A DNA stretch of 64,000 nt, taken from contig JAHHIF010000019.1 in the NCBI GenBank assembly GCA_019358875.1, positions 1 to 64,000 on the forward strand. The letters are read 5' to 3'. This DNA is from Symplocastrum torsivum CPER-KK1. Its GTDB lineage: Bacteria > Cyanobacteriota > Cyanobacteriia > Cyanobacteriales > Coleofasciculaceae. The notes under the pieces were generated by a model. That model had not been told where the DNA came from. It saw only the letters and a program-made list of their open reading frames with translations, and did no database searches. The position numbers and the translations under genes are program-made. The stretch's first letter is position 1, and each line of letters starts with the position of its first letter. Shown here in pieces: positions 26,316-35,665 of this stretch.

Positions 26316-26903
26316 TCAAGCGTCCTGCTTCTGACGCTTGAGGGTCGCCGTACTAACACCCGCTAGAGCCAGTAAGCCCAGAATGCTAGCGGGTTCGGGA
26401 ACGGCGGTAGGCTCCGAAACACTAACAGTTCCGAGCGTGGCAGTGGGATTCCCTGCGGAGACTGACTCAACACCATCCATAAACGAAATAGCTAGTAGAG
26501 CCTGTAAATCTAGAATTTCATTGCCAGAAGCGGAGACAAAGGAGCCTTGGTCGAGATTGTCTGGATCGAGGAAATCGAGTCCGATGGGCTGGTTGGGGGT
26601 ATCATTCACGTAGAAACTCGGATCAAAATCCGTTGTTCCACCCGCTTTAGAGGAAATGGAAAATGCCGATACGACCTCATTTCCACTCCAGTTCCATTGC
26701 CAGTCCTTCAACTCATCAGCCGACACAATGCCGTCAGCCACATCGTTTTCATCGGCGATGATGGTACCAAAAATCGAGCCGCCGCCATCATCTTCCCACC
26801 AGTTGGTATATTCAATATCCCAACTAAAGAGTGCGGCATTAGCGGGTGCAGTAAGTGTAGCCCAACCTAACGCCACCGTTGCAACAAGAGCTAAGTGTTT
26901 CAT
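26316..26903 (-). CDS. PEP-CTERM sorting-domain protein
   Basis: Exported protein of about 195 aa from the ATG at 26903, which is preceded by GGTGG. Signal peptide at 1-23 (MKHLALVATVALGWATLTAPANA). The mature body is acidic, Gly/Asp/Trp-rich with no known domain (YTNWWEDDGGGSIFGTIIADE). C-terminus VPEPASILGLLALAGVSTATLKRQKQ is a standard PEP-CTERM signal: PEP motif, membrane segment, basic end. In organisms with an exosortase such proteins are processed to the cell surface or matrix. An upstream in-frame start would only add residues before the signal peptide. Transcribed after phoX on the same strand. Confidence 0.88.
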   Translation of the reverse strand: MKHLALVATVALGWATLTAPANAALFSWDIEYTNWWEDDGGGSIFGTIIADENDVADGIVSADELKDWQWNWSGNEVVSAFSISSKAGGTTDFDPSFYVNDTPNQPIGLDFLDPDNLDQGSFVSASGNEILDLQALLAISFMDGVESVSAGNPTATLGTVSVSEPTAVPEPASILGLLALAGVSTATLKRQKQDA

Positions 26904-26991
26904 AAAACCACCATTACGTGAATACTGTTGAACAACTAAAGTCTGTCTCTGATCGCTCACGGCAAAGCAGGAGCTGATTCTGTTTCTGGTA

Positions 26992-27021
26992 TTGGGCTTC
27001 CGTTGTTTACAAAAAGCCCAA
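26992..27021 (-). terminator. Hairpin after phoX
   Basis: TTGGGCTT at 26992-26999 pairs with AAGCCCAA at 27014-27021, 13 bases beyond the phoX stop on the minus strand. There is no U-tract on the exit side, so it may stabilise the phoX mRNA end rather than terminate. It separates phoX from the PEP-CTERM gene. Confidence 0.4.
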
Positions 27022-27033
27022 CACTACACCAAC

Positions 27034-28905
27034 TTAGGAACCAACAATTCCGCCATCTTTGCGAGTAATTACAACCGTTGCATCACGGGGTATTTTGCCG
27101 CTACCTTGTGGTGCCGGGAAGTTTGTCAGACTTGGGTCGCCATCACCCGGATGCTGAAGGTTGACAAACATCGTCCGGCGGTCGGGGGTTACAGTAATGC
27201 CAGTTACCTCACAGCCCGTTACACCCGAAAAGATCCGGCGAATTTCACCTGTATTTGTGTCAGAAACGAGCATCTGGTCATTCAGTGTCACGCCGTTGAT
27301 TTCCGGCTGAGTGCCGTCGGTTTCAATGAACAGCCTACCATCGGGATCAGACCAGAGACCATCCGGGCTACCAAAGGCGCTCTTATCGGTATCGTGAGTA
27401 TCTACAGCGAGAACAAAGATGTCCCAGGTGAAGGTGGTGCCGACATGGTTGTTGCTGTCCCGCCACTTGATGATGTGACCAAAGGGATTGGGTGCCTGTG
27501 GGTTAGCGGCATCAGGCTCTTCACGGCGAGTATTGTTTGTGAGGGTGCAATAGATATCGCCATTGGGAGCAGCAGCGATCCACTCCGGACGATCCATTGG
27601 CGTGGCACCCACGGTGTCTGCCGCTATACGAGCATAAGTCAGCACCTCAGCTTGGTCTGCAAACCGAGCCGCAAGAGCTGAGTTATTAATGGTGAGTTCA
27701 ATCCACTCGCCTGTGCCGTTATCGTTAAACTTGGCAACATAGAGCTTACCTCGGTCTAAGGGGCTGATGCCGCGTGCCTGCATCGACCGCCAGTTGCTTT
27801 CTGAAACAAACTTGTAGATATAGTCAAAGCGTTCGTCATCGCCCATGTACACCACGGCGCGACCACCTTGTCCAACGACTACCTCGGCGTTTTCGTGCTT
27901 ACAGCGACCCAGCGCAGTCCGCTTAACGGGAGTCTGAGAAGCGTTCATGGGATCAATCTCGACTACCCAGCCAAATCGATTCTCTTCCTTGGTGTAACTG
28001 GAGTTCGAGAGGTCAAAGCGCGGGTCAAATTTGTGCCAATCATAGCCAGAGCCTTCGGCACTGAAGCCATAGCGTTCTTGTGCTTCCGTTGGTGTCCAGC
28101 TACCTGTAGCGCCGAAGTAACCATTGAAGTTCTCTTCGCAAGTCAGGTAAGTACCCCAGGGAGTGTAACCATTCGCGCAGTTGTTCACAGTACCCTTCGG
28201 AGAATTGCCTGCTGGTGTTTGCAACAGTGGATGACCAGCAACGGGTCCGCCGAACGTTACTGGCGTGTTGACATGGATGCGACGATTCTTAGAGCTGTTA
28301 ACCCTTTGCCACTTGCCGTTGAGCTTTTGAATCTCAACTACGGATACGCCGTGAGCATGTTGAGAGAGGCGAACATCTTCAAGACTTTCCGGTGCTTCCT
28401 TACCCAGCACATGCACATTGTTGCCAAACTCATGGTTAATCGCCAACACACCCCGGTCATTACCCTCCCCAATCGGGAAGAGCCACATGCCGTCGTGACC
28501 AATCCCGATCTGTTGAAGCTGCTGGGCAGCCGTTGGGCGTGTATTCGGGTCACCATTATATTCTGGGCCACCAGGCTGAAGCGAGGTTCCCCAGGGAATC
28601 AGCACGTCAAACTGGTAATTGGATGAAATGGTGGGTACAGGTCCTACACTGTTAGCCGCAGGAACAGGTGTAAAGCTGATCAAACTGCTGCCTGGAGCTT
28701 GGGCGATCGCTGTGCCAGAGCCTTTAGCCGTCGCCGTCGCCGCACCTCGATCTAAAAAGCGATCGCCGGCTAGCGCTGCTAAGAAGCCAGTAGCTGACAG
28801 CGCCGCACCACGAGCGAGTACGTTTCGCCGAGACATTCTGGCTTGGAGCACGTCCTGAAACGGACGATTGCCCGACCTATTGCTGCTTCTATTGTCGTGA
28901 ATCAC
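27034..28905 (-). CDS. phoX: PhoX-family alkaline phosphatase
   Basis: A 623-aa exported phosphatase of the PhoX/DUF839 family, which releases phosphate from organic esters using Ca and Fe. A twin-arginine-type signal is visible at ~24-46 (MSRRNVLARGAALSATGFLAAL), so it should be exported folded to the periplasm or beyond. Family motifs: NHEFGNNVHV, YTPWGTYLTCEENFNGYF, ENRFGWVVEIDP, GRCKHENAEV, PEWIAAAPNGDIYCTLTNN, SPDGLWSDPDGRLFIETDG. GTG start at 28905 follows GAGGAGAG. A broken phoD-like gene lies 1.3 kb upstream and an RTX 5'-nucleotidase 10 kb away, suggesting a phosphate-scavenging set. Confidence 0.93.
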   Translation of the reverse strand: MIHDNRSSNRSGNRPFQDVLQARMSRRNVLARGAALSATGFLAALAGDRFLDRGAATATAKGSGTAIAQAPGSSLISFTPVPAANSVGPVPTISSNYQFDVLIPWGTSLQPGGPEYNGDPNTRPTAAQQLQQIGIGHDGMWLFPIGEGNDRGVLAINHEFGNNVHVLGKEAPESLEDVRLSQHAHGVSVVEIQKLNGKWQRVNSSKNRRIHVNTPVTFGGPVAGHPLLQTPAGNSPKGTVNNCANGYTPWGTYLTCEENFNGYFGATGSWTPTEAQERYGFSAEGSGYDWHKFDPRFDLSNSSYTKEENRFGWVVEIDPMNASQTPVKRTALGRCKHENAEVVVGQGGRAVVYMGDDERFDYIYKFVSESNWRSMQARGISPLDRGKLYVAKFNDNGTGEWIELTINNSALAARFADQAEVLTYARIAADTVGATPMDRPEWIAAAPNGDIYCTLTNNTRREEPDAANPQAPNPFGHIIKWRDSNNHVGTTFTWDIFVLAVDTHDTDKSAFGSPDGLWSDPDGRLFIETDGTQPEINGVTLNDQMLVSDTNTGEIRRIFSGVTGCEVTGITVTPDRRTMFVNLQHPGDGDPSLTNFPAPQGSGKIPRDATVVITRKDGGIVGS

Positions 28906-29182
28906 TTGGACTCTCCTCTCAATATTGACTCTGTTGTCGATAGATGTGAACTGAAAACTGCTCTACGCTCGAACTCAGCCACGTTACGTAAGCCCAGTTT
29001 CAAACCTGGGGCTTTTCCCTCACAGGAAGCTACACTTCTGAATCGGGGAAACTTTTAAGACATTCTTGTGTCAGTGAACTGTCATATCTAGTCAGCTTGA
29101 ACGCCCGTAATAAGGAGACGTGGAGATGTTTTTATTAGGAGCAATTGTCCCGACTTGATATCCCACCTAAACCTCACAATCA

Positions 29183-29797
29183 CTAATCCAATTCGTCTAA
29201 ATATTCCTGTGCCGCTGCCCCAGTCAGACGACCTTCATCAAAGGCTCGATCAATTTCTGAGATCGAACTTTGAGCGCTTATAGTCGCTCTAGCTGGAGTT
29301 CTTGCTACTGTTTGTGTCGGCTGCCCTTCATGACGCTGGAGTAGCGCGTAGGAGACGTTGTAGTACTTAGTCCAAACACTTACAAGGGGGGTTTCTTGCC
29401 ACTGAGAGCGAGAAACAGTGGTAGTGAGAATTGGAACAATTTCGCCGTAGCGATCGCCTACAACCACCACCTCAACTTCTGAAAGATCGAGGTTTTGACT
29501 AAATTGACGACTAATTTCGTCGCTGACCATCGTCTCTGCCCGTCTGAAAAAGTCTCCAGACTCGACTGGACCATACACAGACATATCAACAACGATGCTT
29601 TCAGCCTTTGCATATATAGGTCGATAACTGTCACAAAAAAACCAGAAAAACGCCGCAGATGCTATCAAAAAATAGCGAGTCAAACCCTTGCCCGTCCTCT
29701 CTGCCAAAGCTACTTTTAGCACCTCTGGTTGCCGTGATTGTCTCAATGATTTGATGCTCACAATTACAAAAACTTTATCCCTGGGTCTTGACAGCAA
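29183..29797 (-). CDS. Hypothetical membrane-anchored/exported protein
   Basis: Unrecognised 204-aa protein with a hydrophobic stretch at ~43-56 (FLIASAAFFWFFCDSY) followed by AKAES, which may be a signal peptide or membrane anchor. The mature part has an alternating hydrophobic pattern (SIVVDMSVYGP, VEVVVVGDRYGEIVPILTTTVSR) and ends in an acidic short helix (AFDEGRLTGAAAQEYLDELD) with the feel of a C-terminal short-helix motif. The first start is TTG; a GTG at 29761 twelve codons on is as likely. Not obviously in an operon; it is upstream of phoX on the same strand with a ~280-base gap. Confidence 0.65.
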   Translation of the reverse strand: MLSRPRDKVFVIVSIKSLRQSRQPEVLKVALAERTGKGLTRYFLIASAAFFWFFCDSYRPIYAKAESIVVDMSVYGPVESGDFFRRAETMVSDEISRQFSQNLDLSEVEVVVVGDRYGEIVPILTTTVSRSQWQETPLVSVWTKYYNVSYALLQRHEGQPTQTVARTPARATISAQSSISEIDRAFDEGRLTGAAAQEYLDELD

Positions 29798-30111
29798 ATC
29801 TGAATAAGTAATTTAAATGCTGAACAGATTACTTTTTCTTTAGAAGGAGTTGACATAGTTTGATGCAAAAGCATTTACAGCTCAACGCAATATCTACCAG
29901 GAGACATAATATTTCTACGTTAAAAGAGTTTATCTGTATAGGCTTAAAACTAAGTAATCTAAGGGTTAAGAGTTTGCCCGGAAGTTTAAATCTCCAGTAG
30001 AGTAAGGCAACCTTTGGCTAGTTTTTAGCTTAGTTATAGCAATGGAAAAAATTTTGGTCGTCAAGGCTGAAAAGTCTACAAATTAAGGCTTTTTTGTGTT
30101 CTGATTGCCAA
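29798..30111. other. AT-rich spacer, nothing recognised
   Basis: About 310 bp of AT-rich sequence upstream of the 204-aa gene and downstream of the gene remnants. It contains several in-frame stops in all frames and no convincing hairpin. It probably carries the promoter for the minus-strand gene at 29183. Confidence 0.4.
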
Positions 30112-30224
30112 TTCTACGAAGTTGTCAAAGGTCGCAATGGCTGCAAATGTCGGAGAAGCAAGCGTTACAGAAGACAAAACTCCCAGCACAGACAATCCGG
30201 TGTAGAGAGAAGGTTTAACTGTGC
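30112..30224 (-). pseudogene. Remnant: signal peptide of an exported protein
   Basis: Read on the minus strand in a different frame from the phoD remnant, this piece encodes KPSLYTGLSVLGVLSS, then VTLASPTFAA and FDNFVE, an intact-looking export signal and the first mature residues of an unidentified secreted protein. There is no start codon before it, because it abuts the phoD fragment, and the reading frame drifts into stops after FVE. It seems to be the 5' end of a second gene joined to the phoD stump by a deletion or rearrangement. Confidence 0.35.
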
Positions 30225-30227
30225 TTT

Positions 30228-30419
30228 GCTATCGGGTAGCGGATCGCCTGAAGCTATACCGAGTTTGAAGGGATAGTCAGAAAACCTAGGTTGAGCAACA
30301 ACTCGACGACTGGGCCATTGAGACGCGAGTACAATCCCTGTTAAAGCTCCAGCGCTCACCAGTAAGCTTCGCCGTCTCAGGCGAGTTGAAAGTAAGCGCT
30401 CAAAATGAAAGCGCTCCAT
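30228..30419 (-). pseudogene. phoD-like phosphatase, 5' remnant
   Basis: The ATG at 30419 has a good ribosome-binding site (AGAGGGGTG) and begins a protein whose first 64 residues match the start of PhoD-type alkaline phosphatases: twin-arginine signal STRLRRRSLLVSAGALTG, then PFKLGIASGDPLPDS, the conserved entry to the PhoD N-terminal domain. After Ser64 similarity stops and an unrelated tail of ~20 residues runs to a stop at 30165. PhoD proteins are about 500-550 aa, so nearly 90% of the gene is missing. No catalytic residues remain, so this is a dead gene or a window on a deletion. Confidence 0.65.
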
Positions 30420-30760
30420 AAGCACCCCTCTTAAAATTTTCTTGCGATTGGCTAAGACAAGAATCAACAAAATTAAACAAGAGTAAGTAACAAGCTCGAT
30501 TGGATTGAATCAATCGTTCTCGTCTTTTCGGTGACTTTGACTTGTGCAAGATGAACTTAACAATCAGACCTTAACTACTCATCAAGCTTTTGTTAAGAAT
30601 TACTGATTATGCCTTACGGATGAGGTCAAAAAGGAAAGGCTATTGTGACTTATATATGTCGTAGATAAAGCAATGATGATACCCTGTTGTTGATGCGATC
30701 GCTCTTCGGGCGTTGCCTTAGGCAATCCCAACTGCCCTAACATCTAAAGACAATAAGTTG
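30420..30760. other. Divergent spacer before sensor kinase
   Basis: About 340 bp between the phoD remnant and the histidine kinase. It contains three CTTAAC-type hexamers (30556 and 30570 on plus, 30598-30591 on minus) without the regular 11-bp spacing of a Pho box. Around 30694-30732 it carries a HIP1-centred phrase (gcgatcgctcttcgggcgttgccttaggca) of the cyanobacterial interspersed kind. Confidence 0.4.
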
Positions 30761-33556
30761 ATGACGGAGATCGCACCACGTCCTCAGGTCTCAAAAAGGC
30801 GACCAAAACTGCCACTGCGATTGATCTTAGTGGTACCATTCATTGTCCAGATTTTCGCGGCTGTGGGACTGATAGGGTGGCTCTCTTTGCGGAATGGACA
30901 AATAGCGGTCAACGACGTTACTACTCAGTTACGCAACGAAGTCACCGCTCGTATTCAGCAAGAACTAGACAATTTTTTATCAACGCCATACCTAGTCAAT
31001 CAAATTAACATCGATGATATCCGGGTTGGTCACTTAGATATCAACAACTTGCGAGGTTGGATGCCTCACATCTGGCGGCAGCTAAAGTTATTCGACTCAG
31101 TTGTTTATATTTCTTTTGGTAGCGAACGAGGAGAATTTGTTGGGGTAGATAGGCGAGATGATGGCAGCTTTATCTATCACATTAAGGATAGCCTCACGGC
31201 TGGGGCAGCACTGCAATACAAAATCGACGCTAGGGGCAATCCCACTCAAAAAATTTACACGCTGCCAAGTTATGAGCCGCGCCTCCGACCCTGGTATATA
31301 CGTCCAAAGCAAGCTGGTCAACACACTTGGAGTGAAATTTACCAGATTTTAACTCCTCCTGTTCTGGCGCTCACACTGGGTCAGCCCTACTATGACGAAA
31401 CAGGTGCGCTGAAAGGGATAGTAGCGGCTGATGTGAGCCTCGCCCAAATCAGTGATTTTCTAGGACAGTTGTCAATTGGCAAATCAGGAGAAGCCTTTAT
31501 CATCGAACGGGATGGTTCACTTGTTGCCAGTTCATCCAGTCAACCGCCATTTGGGAACCAGAACAAGAGAATTAAAGCCAACCAAATCAATGAAGCTTTG
31601 ATTCAATCGGCTGCTGAGTTTTTATCCCAACAGTTCAAAGACTTCAACCAGATTAAAGGCAGCCAGCAACTCAGCTTTACATGCGATGGCAAACGGCAAT
31701 TTCTCCAGGTAACGCCCCTTTCTGGCGATTTCGGGCTGGATTGGCTAATCGTTGTGGTTGTTCCCGAAGCTGACTTCATGGAACAAATCAACGCCAACAC
31801 GCAGATGACGATTGGGTTGTGTTTTTTAGCGCTGGTGCTGGCAACAGGATTAGGAATCTTCACCTCTCGCTGGATTACCCAACCGATTCTGCGATTAAGT
31901 GAAGCGTCTCGAAAAATTGCGGCTGGTGCATTAGACCAAAACGTAGAAGTTAAAGGTGTGGCAGAGTTGGAGGTTCTCTCTCAATCGTTCAACCACATGG
32001 CAGCACAGCTCAAAACCTCCTTTTCAGAGCTAGAAATCCGAGTTGAGCAACGAACGGTTGAACTCAAGGAAGCAAAACTTACTGCTGATGCCGCTAACCA
32101 AGCAAAAAGCGAATTCCTCGCTAATATGAGCCACGAATTGCGAACTCCTCTCAATGGCATCTTGGGTTATGCCCAAATTCTGCAACGTTCAAAAACGCTA
32201 ACTGAGTGTGAGCGAAACGGTATCAGAGTTATTTCTCAATCCGGCTTCCACCTCTTAACCCTCATCAATGAAATTCTAGATTTATCAAAGATAGAAGCCC
32301 GAAAAATGGCGCTTCATCCCAAAGACTTTCATTTTCCCTCGCTTCTACAAGGTGTTGTAGAAATTTGTCGGATTCGGGCTGAGCAAAAGGAAATTTCGTT
32401 TATTTACCAATGCACTTCTGATTTACCTATCGGTATCCATACTGATGAAAAACGCTTGAGACAAGTACTCATCAACTTATTGGATAATGCAATCAAATTT
32501 ACCGATGTTGGTGGTGTGACGTTTAAGGTTAGTCTTATTCATCAGCTATCGGTAGATAACAATAGACAACAAACAGCCAATAACAAATCACAGAAAAATA
32601 CCAAAATCCACTTCCAAATTGAAGATACAGGTATCGGCATGAGCCAGGAGCAGAGCGAAAAGATATTTTTACCCTTTGAGCAAGTAGGCGATCGCAATCT
32701 TCAGGCACAAGGTACAGGGCTGGGATTAGCAATCAGTAGCAAAATTATTCAAATAATGGGTAGTGCTATCCAAGTCAAGAGCCAACCAAGTAAAGGAAGT
32801 ACGTTTTTCTTTGATTTGGAGTTACCGAAAGCCGACGACTGGACACAGGCAGCCGTTAGTTTCAATTGGGGAAGAATTATCGGCATTCTCGGAAAAAAGC
32901 CTAAAATTCTGATGGTAGATGACCGCTGGGAAAACCGCTCAGTTATCGTCAATTTGTTGGAATCAATTGGCTTTGAAATGGTGGAAGCTATCAATGGTCA
33001 AGAGGGATTAGAAAAAGCAGCACAGTTCAATCCCGATTTGATTATCACAGACTTAGCGATGCCTGTGATGGATGGATTTGAGCTGATGAAGCACATTCGA
33101 CAATCAGCGCTCTTACAGAATGTCGTTATTATTGTCTCATCAGCCAGCGTGTATGATATTGACCAACACACAAGTTTAGATGCAGGCGGAAATGATTTTC
33201 TTCCTAAACCCGTGCAGGTTGATGAACTTCTTCAAAAGCTCAAGAAGCATTTAAATTTGGAATGGATTTACGAGAATTCCTCTGAGTTTAGTAATCCCTA
33301 TTCAACAAAACTAATAGAAAATGGGCAAGAAAAAGATAACGTCAATGACTTAATAGCTCCTTCTCATGAAGAATTAGCTATCCTACTGGACTTAGTTAAA
33401 AAAGGTCGATTACCAAGTCTTTTAGACTATCTTGAACAACTCGAACGAGTTGATGAAAAGTTTATTCCCTTTACCCAACATCTGCGCCAGCTAGCCAAAG
33501 GCTTTCAGGTCAAGAAAATTCGCCAGTTCCTCGAACTGTACCAGTTAGAATATTAG
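30761..33556 (+). CDS. Cache-HAMP hybrid histidine kinase
   Basis: A 931-aa membrane sensor. Layout: short basic N-terminus, membrane segment at 21-43, extracytoplasmic double-Cache sensing domain at ~50-345 (LRPWYIRPKQAG, QPYYDETGALKGIVAADVSL), membrane segment at ~348-370, HAMP at ~370-422, coiled linker, HisKA with phosphorylatable His458 (NMSHELRTPLNGILGY), HATPase (LINLLDNAIKFT, EDTGIGM, GTGLGLAIS), receiver domain with Asp764 (ITDLAMPVMDGFE) and a C-terminal ~80-residue helical region common in cyanobacterial hybrid kinases. The ATG at 30761 is preferred over the TTG one codon earlier. Ligand unknown; Cache domains often bind small organic molecules. The next gene, 69 bases on, is a likely partner. 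Confidence 0.93.
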   Translation: MTEIAPRPQVSKRRPKLPLRLILVVPFIVQIFAAVGLIGWLSLRNGQIAVNDVTTQLRNEVTARIQQELDNFLSTPYLVNQINIDDIRVGHLDINNLRGWMPHIWRQLKLFDSVVYISFGSERGEFVGVDRRDDGSFIYHIKDSLTAGAALQYKIDARGNPTQKIYTLPSYEPRLRPWYIRPKQAGQHTWSEIYQILTPPVLALTLGQPYYDETGALKGIVAADVSLAQISDFLGQLSIGKSGEAFIIERDGSLVASSSSQPPFGNQNKRIKANQINEALIQSAAEFLSQQFKDFNQIKGSQQLSFTCDGKRQFLQVTPLSGDFGLDWLIVVVVPEADFMEQINANTQMTIGLCFLALVLATGLGIFTSRWITQPILRLSEASRKIAAGALDQNVEVKGVAELEVLSQSFNHMAAQLKTSFSELEIRVEQRTVELKEAKLTADAANQAKSEFLANMSHELRTPLNGILGYAQILQRSKTLTECERNGIRVISQSGFHLLTLINEILDLSKIEARKMALHPKDFHFPSLLQGVVEICRIRAEQKEISFIYQCTSDLPIGIHTDEKRLRQVLINLLDNAIKFTDVGGVTFKVSLIHQLSVDNNRQQTANNKSQKNTKIHFQIEDTGIGMSQEQSEKIFLPFEQVGDRNLQAQGTGLGLAISSKIIQIMGSAIQVKSQPSKGSTFFFDLELPKADDWTQAAVSFNWGRIIGILGKKPKILMVDDRWENRSVIVNLLESIGFEMVEAINGQEGLEKAAQFNPDLIITDLAMPVMDGFELMKHIRQSALLQNVVIIVSSASVYDIDQHTSLDAGGNDFLPKPVQVDELLQKLKKHLNLEWIYENSSEFSNPYSTKLIENGQEKDNVNDLIAPSHEELAILLDLVKKGRLPSLLDYLEQLERVDEKFIPFTQHLRQLAKGFQVKKIRQFLELYQLEY

Positions 33557-33625
33557 CGAGAGATTATTGAGTTGCTATTTGTAGCAAGTTCTCAAAACTC
33601 ATAAGTCTCCTACCAGGACGTAGCA

Positions 33626-35014
33626 ATGACGCCAACCCAAGAGACTGACCTGATTTTAATCGTTGATGACAGTCCGGCTGATCTAGAAGTGCTGTCCAAA
33701 ACTCTTACGGATGCAGGTTTTGAAATTGCGATCGCTGTTGATGGTGAAAGTGCGCTGGAACAGGTAGGCTATGAGCTACCAACTCTCATCCTATTAGATG
33801 TACTACTGCCAGGAATTGACGGGTTTGAAACGTGCCGTCGCCTGAAGATGAACCCGTTAACGCAAGAAATTCCCATAATTTTTTTGACTGTCCTTGATGA
33901 CACCCTTGATAAGATCAAAGGTCTAAATTTGGGAGCAGTAGACTATATCAGCAAACCCTTTCAGCAAGAAGAGGTACTTGCGAGGGTTAGAGTGCAACTG
34001 AAACTGTACAGCTTGACAAAGACTCTCGAACGGCAAAATATCCAACTTAAGCAAGAAGTTGAACAGCGTACCGCAGCAGAAGCTGCCCTACAAAAGCTTA
34101 CGGTTGACCTAGAAAAACGAGTAGAGGAACGCACTGCCAAGCTAAAACAAACCTTATCTGAGTTGCAGCAGGCTCAAATGCGTTTGGTTCAGAGCGAAAA
34201 AATGTATAGCTTGGGCAAGATGGTAGCGGGTATTGCCCACGAACTCAACAACCCGGTGAGCTTTATCGACGGCAACCTAGTTTATGCTCTTCACTATATC
34301 GACGACTTGCTAGAGTTGCTACATCTTTACATCAAGCACTATCCAAATCCCGTGCCTGAAATTCAGGAGAAGGCGGAAAAAATTGATCTAGATTTCGTGA
34401 TGAGAGACTTACCGAAACTACTGAATTCGATGCAAGTGGGAACAGAACGCATTTCCAAGCTTGTTAAGAGTTTACGCAACTTCTCCCACTTGGATCAAGC
34501 AGAAAAGAAGGCTGTTGATTTGCACCAAAGTTTAGACAACACCCTGTTAATTTTGCAGCATCGACTGAAGCTAACCTCGAAATTTCCAGGTATAGAGATT
34601 CTCAAAGAGTACGGTAATTTGCCACTCGTGGAGTGTTATCCAGGGCAACTAAATCAAGTCTTTATGAATATTCTCAGCAATGCAATTGAAGCATTGGAAG
34701 AGTCAGTAATCAATCACGACGGAACAGAAAGAATAGATAAAGAAATTCCTAAGATTGAGATTCGTACAGAAGCGAAAAATGACAAGGTGACAATCCGTTT
34801 TGCAGATAATGGGCCTGGTATGCCCCAAACAGTATACGACAGATTATTCGACCCTTTCTTTACAACCAAGTCCTTTGGTAAAGGTACAGGCTTAGGATTG
34901 GCAATTAGTTACCAAATTGTGGTAGAAAAACACGGAGGAAGACTCCACTGTGTCTCAACGCTAGGAGAAGGTGCAGAATTCATAATCGAGATTCCCCTTC
35001 TCGAGGCTGACTGA
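33626..35014 (+). CDS. Receiver-histidine kinase protein
   Basis: A 462-aa soluble protein: N-terminal receiver domain at ~8-125 with phospho-acceptor Asp58 (LILLDVLLPGIDGFE) and Lys in SKPF; coiled coil at ~130-195 (QEVEQRTAAEAALQ, VEERTAKLKQTL); HisKA with His205 (AGIAHELNNPVSFIDGNL) and HATPase (ILSNAIEAL, FADNGPGMP, GTGLGLAIS). The receiver-first order suggests it is a relay target, plausibly of the upstream hybrid kinase, which is in the same direction 69 bases away. No DNA-binding output is present. Confidence 0.93.
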   Translation: MTPTQETDLILIVDDSPADLEVLSKTLTDAGFEIAIAVDGESALEQVGYELPTLILLDVLLPGIDGFETCRRLKMNPLTQEIPIIFLTVLDDTLDKIKGLNLGAVDYISKPFQQEEVLARVRVQLKLYSLTKTLERQNIQLKQEVEQRTAAEAALQKLTVDLEKRVEERTAKLKQTLSELQQAQMRLVQSEKMYSLGKMVAGIAHELNNPVSFIDGNLVYALHYIDDLLELLHLYIKHYPNPVPEIQEKAEKIDLDFVMRDLPKLLNSMQVGTERISKLVKSLRNFSHLDQAEKKAVDLHQSLDNTLLILQHRLKLTSKFPGIEILKEYGNLPLVECYPGQLNQVFMNILSNAIEALEESVINHDGTERIDKEIPKIEIRTEAKNDKVTIRFADNGPGMPQTVYDRLFDPFFTTKSFGKGTGLGLAISYQIVVEKHGGRLHCVSTLGEGAEFIIEIPLLEAD

Positions 35015-35252
35015 TATGACCGTTTCCTGTTAAATGAGGTGCAGTTAAAGGCTTTGAAACTAGCGTTATAGTTAGGAAAAAAAAGGCTGATGGTTGGGAT
35101 CTGACCGTTAACTGCTACAGCGAATCCAGTTAGTTAAAGATATTGCTTTAGATATACCTCAAATACACTTCTACGGATAGACCGTATTACCTATGTATAA
35201 CGGTCAATCTAATGTTATGTAGACAACTGGGAAGTTAGGATTCATTACCTAC

Positions 35253-35501
35253 ATGCAAGTAATCAATGATCAGAGTGTATTAAACCAAGCTTCAGCCTGG
35301 GGTTTTAGCTGCGAACGTGATCTGCACAACAATTGGCAGATTGTTCCAAAGCTGAGAACTACAAGCTGGAAATTGCAGCAGAATGGGGAGAGATGGTTAC
35401 TGCTAGTTGATGGTGTGGCTCAGGTTAATCTTCACGAACCCGAAGCGATCGCCTTTTTGCAGCGTCGTTGGTCAAATCGGTCTGAGCGGAAAGCTGTCTA
35501 G
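35253..35501 (+). CDS. Small conserved hypothetical protein (82 aa)
   Basis: Compact soluble protein with a beta-rich, Trp-rich core: WGFSCERDLHNNWQIVPK, TTSWKLQQNGERWLLLVDGVAQVNLH and a helical end EAIAFLQRRW. The pattern is typical of conserved cyanobacterial small proteins, but I cannot name a function. It lies ~240 bases after the receiver-kinase gene, so it is probably a separate transcript. The AT-rich region upstream can hold its promoter. Confidence 0.65.
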   Translation: MQVINDQSVLNQASAWGFSCERDLHNNWQIVPKLRTTSWKLQQNGERWLLLVDGVAQVNLHEPEAIAFLQRRWSNRSERKAV

Positions 35502-35665
35502 ACAGTATTACCCCAAACAATGGATAAGTAAGATAGCTTATACATTCCTTATCGCATCAAGGGACTGGCGCATCGTGCATCGCGGCATCTTGATTGTCAT
35601 GAACTATGAACAAAAAAAACTATCAGGCTTGTATTTCACCCAAGTGAGAACTGCTATAAGCCAGC

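Noticed and set aside
27868..28626. Long plus-strand open frame antisense to phoX (252 codons)
   Set aside because: It is a shadow of the strong PhoX coding sequence; the product shows no domain, and composition follows the codon bias of the opposite strand.
30165..30470. Intact 101-codon gene reading of the phoD region
   Set aside because: Only the first 64 codons look like a protein family and the tail is out-of-frame sequence, so I call it a remnant instead.
30550..30600. CTTAAC hexamers as a Pho box for the phoD remnant
   Set aside because: Spacing is 14 bases rather than 11 and one copy is inverted, so the pattern does not meet the box rule.
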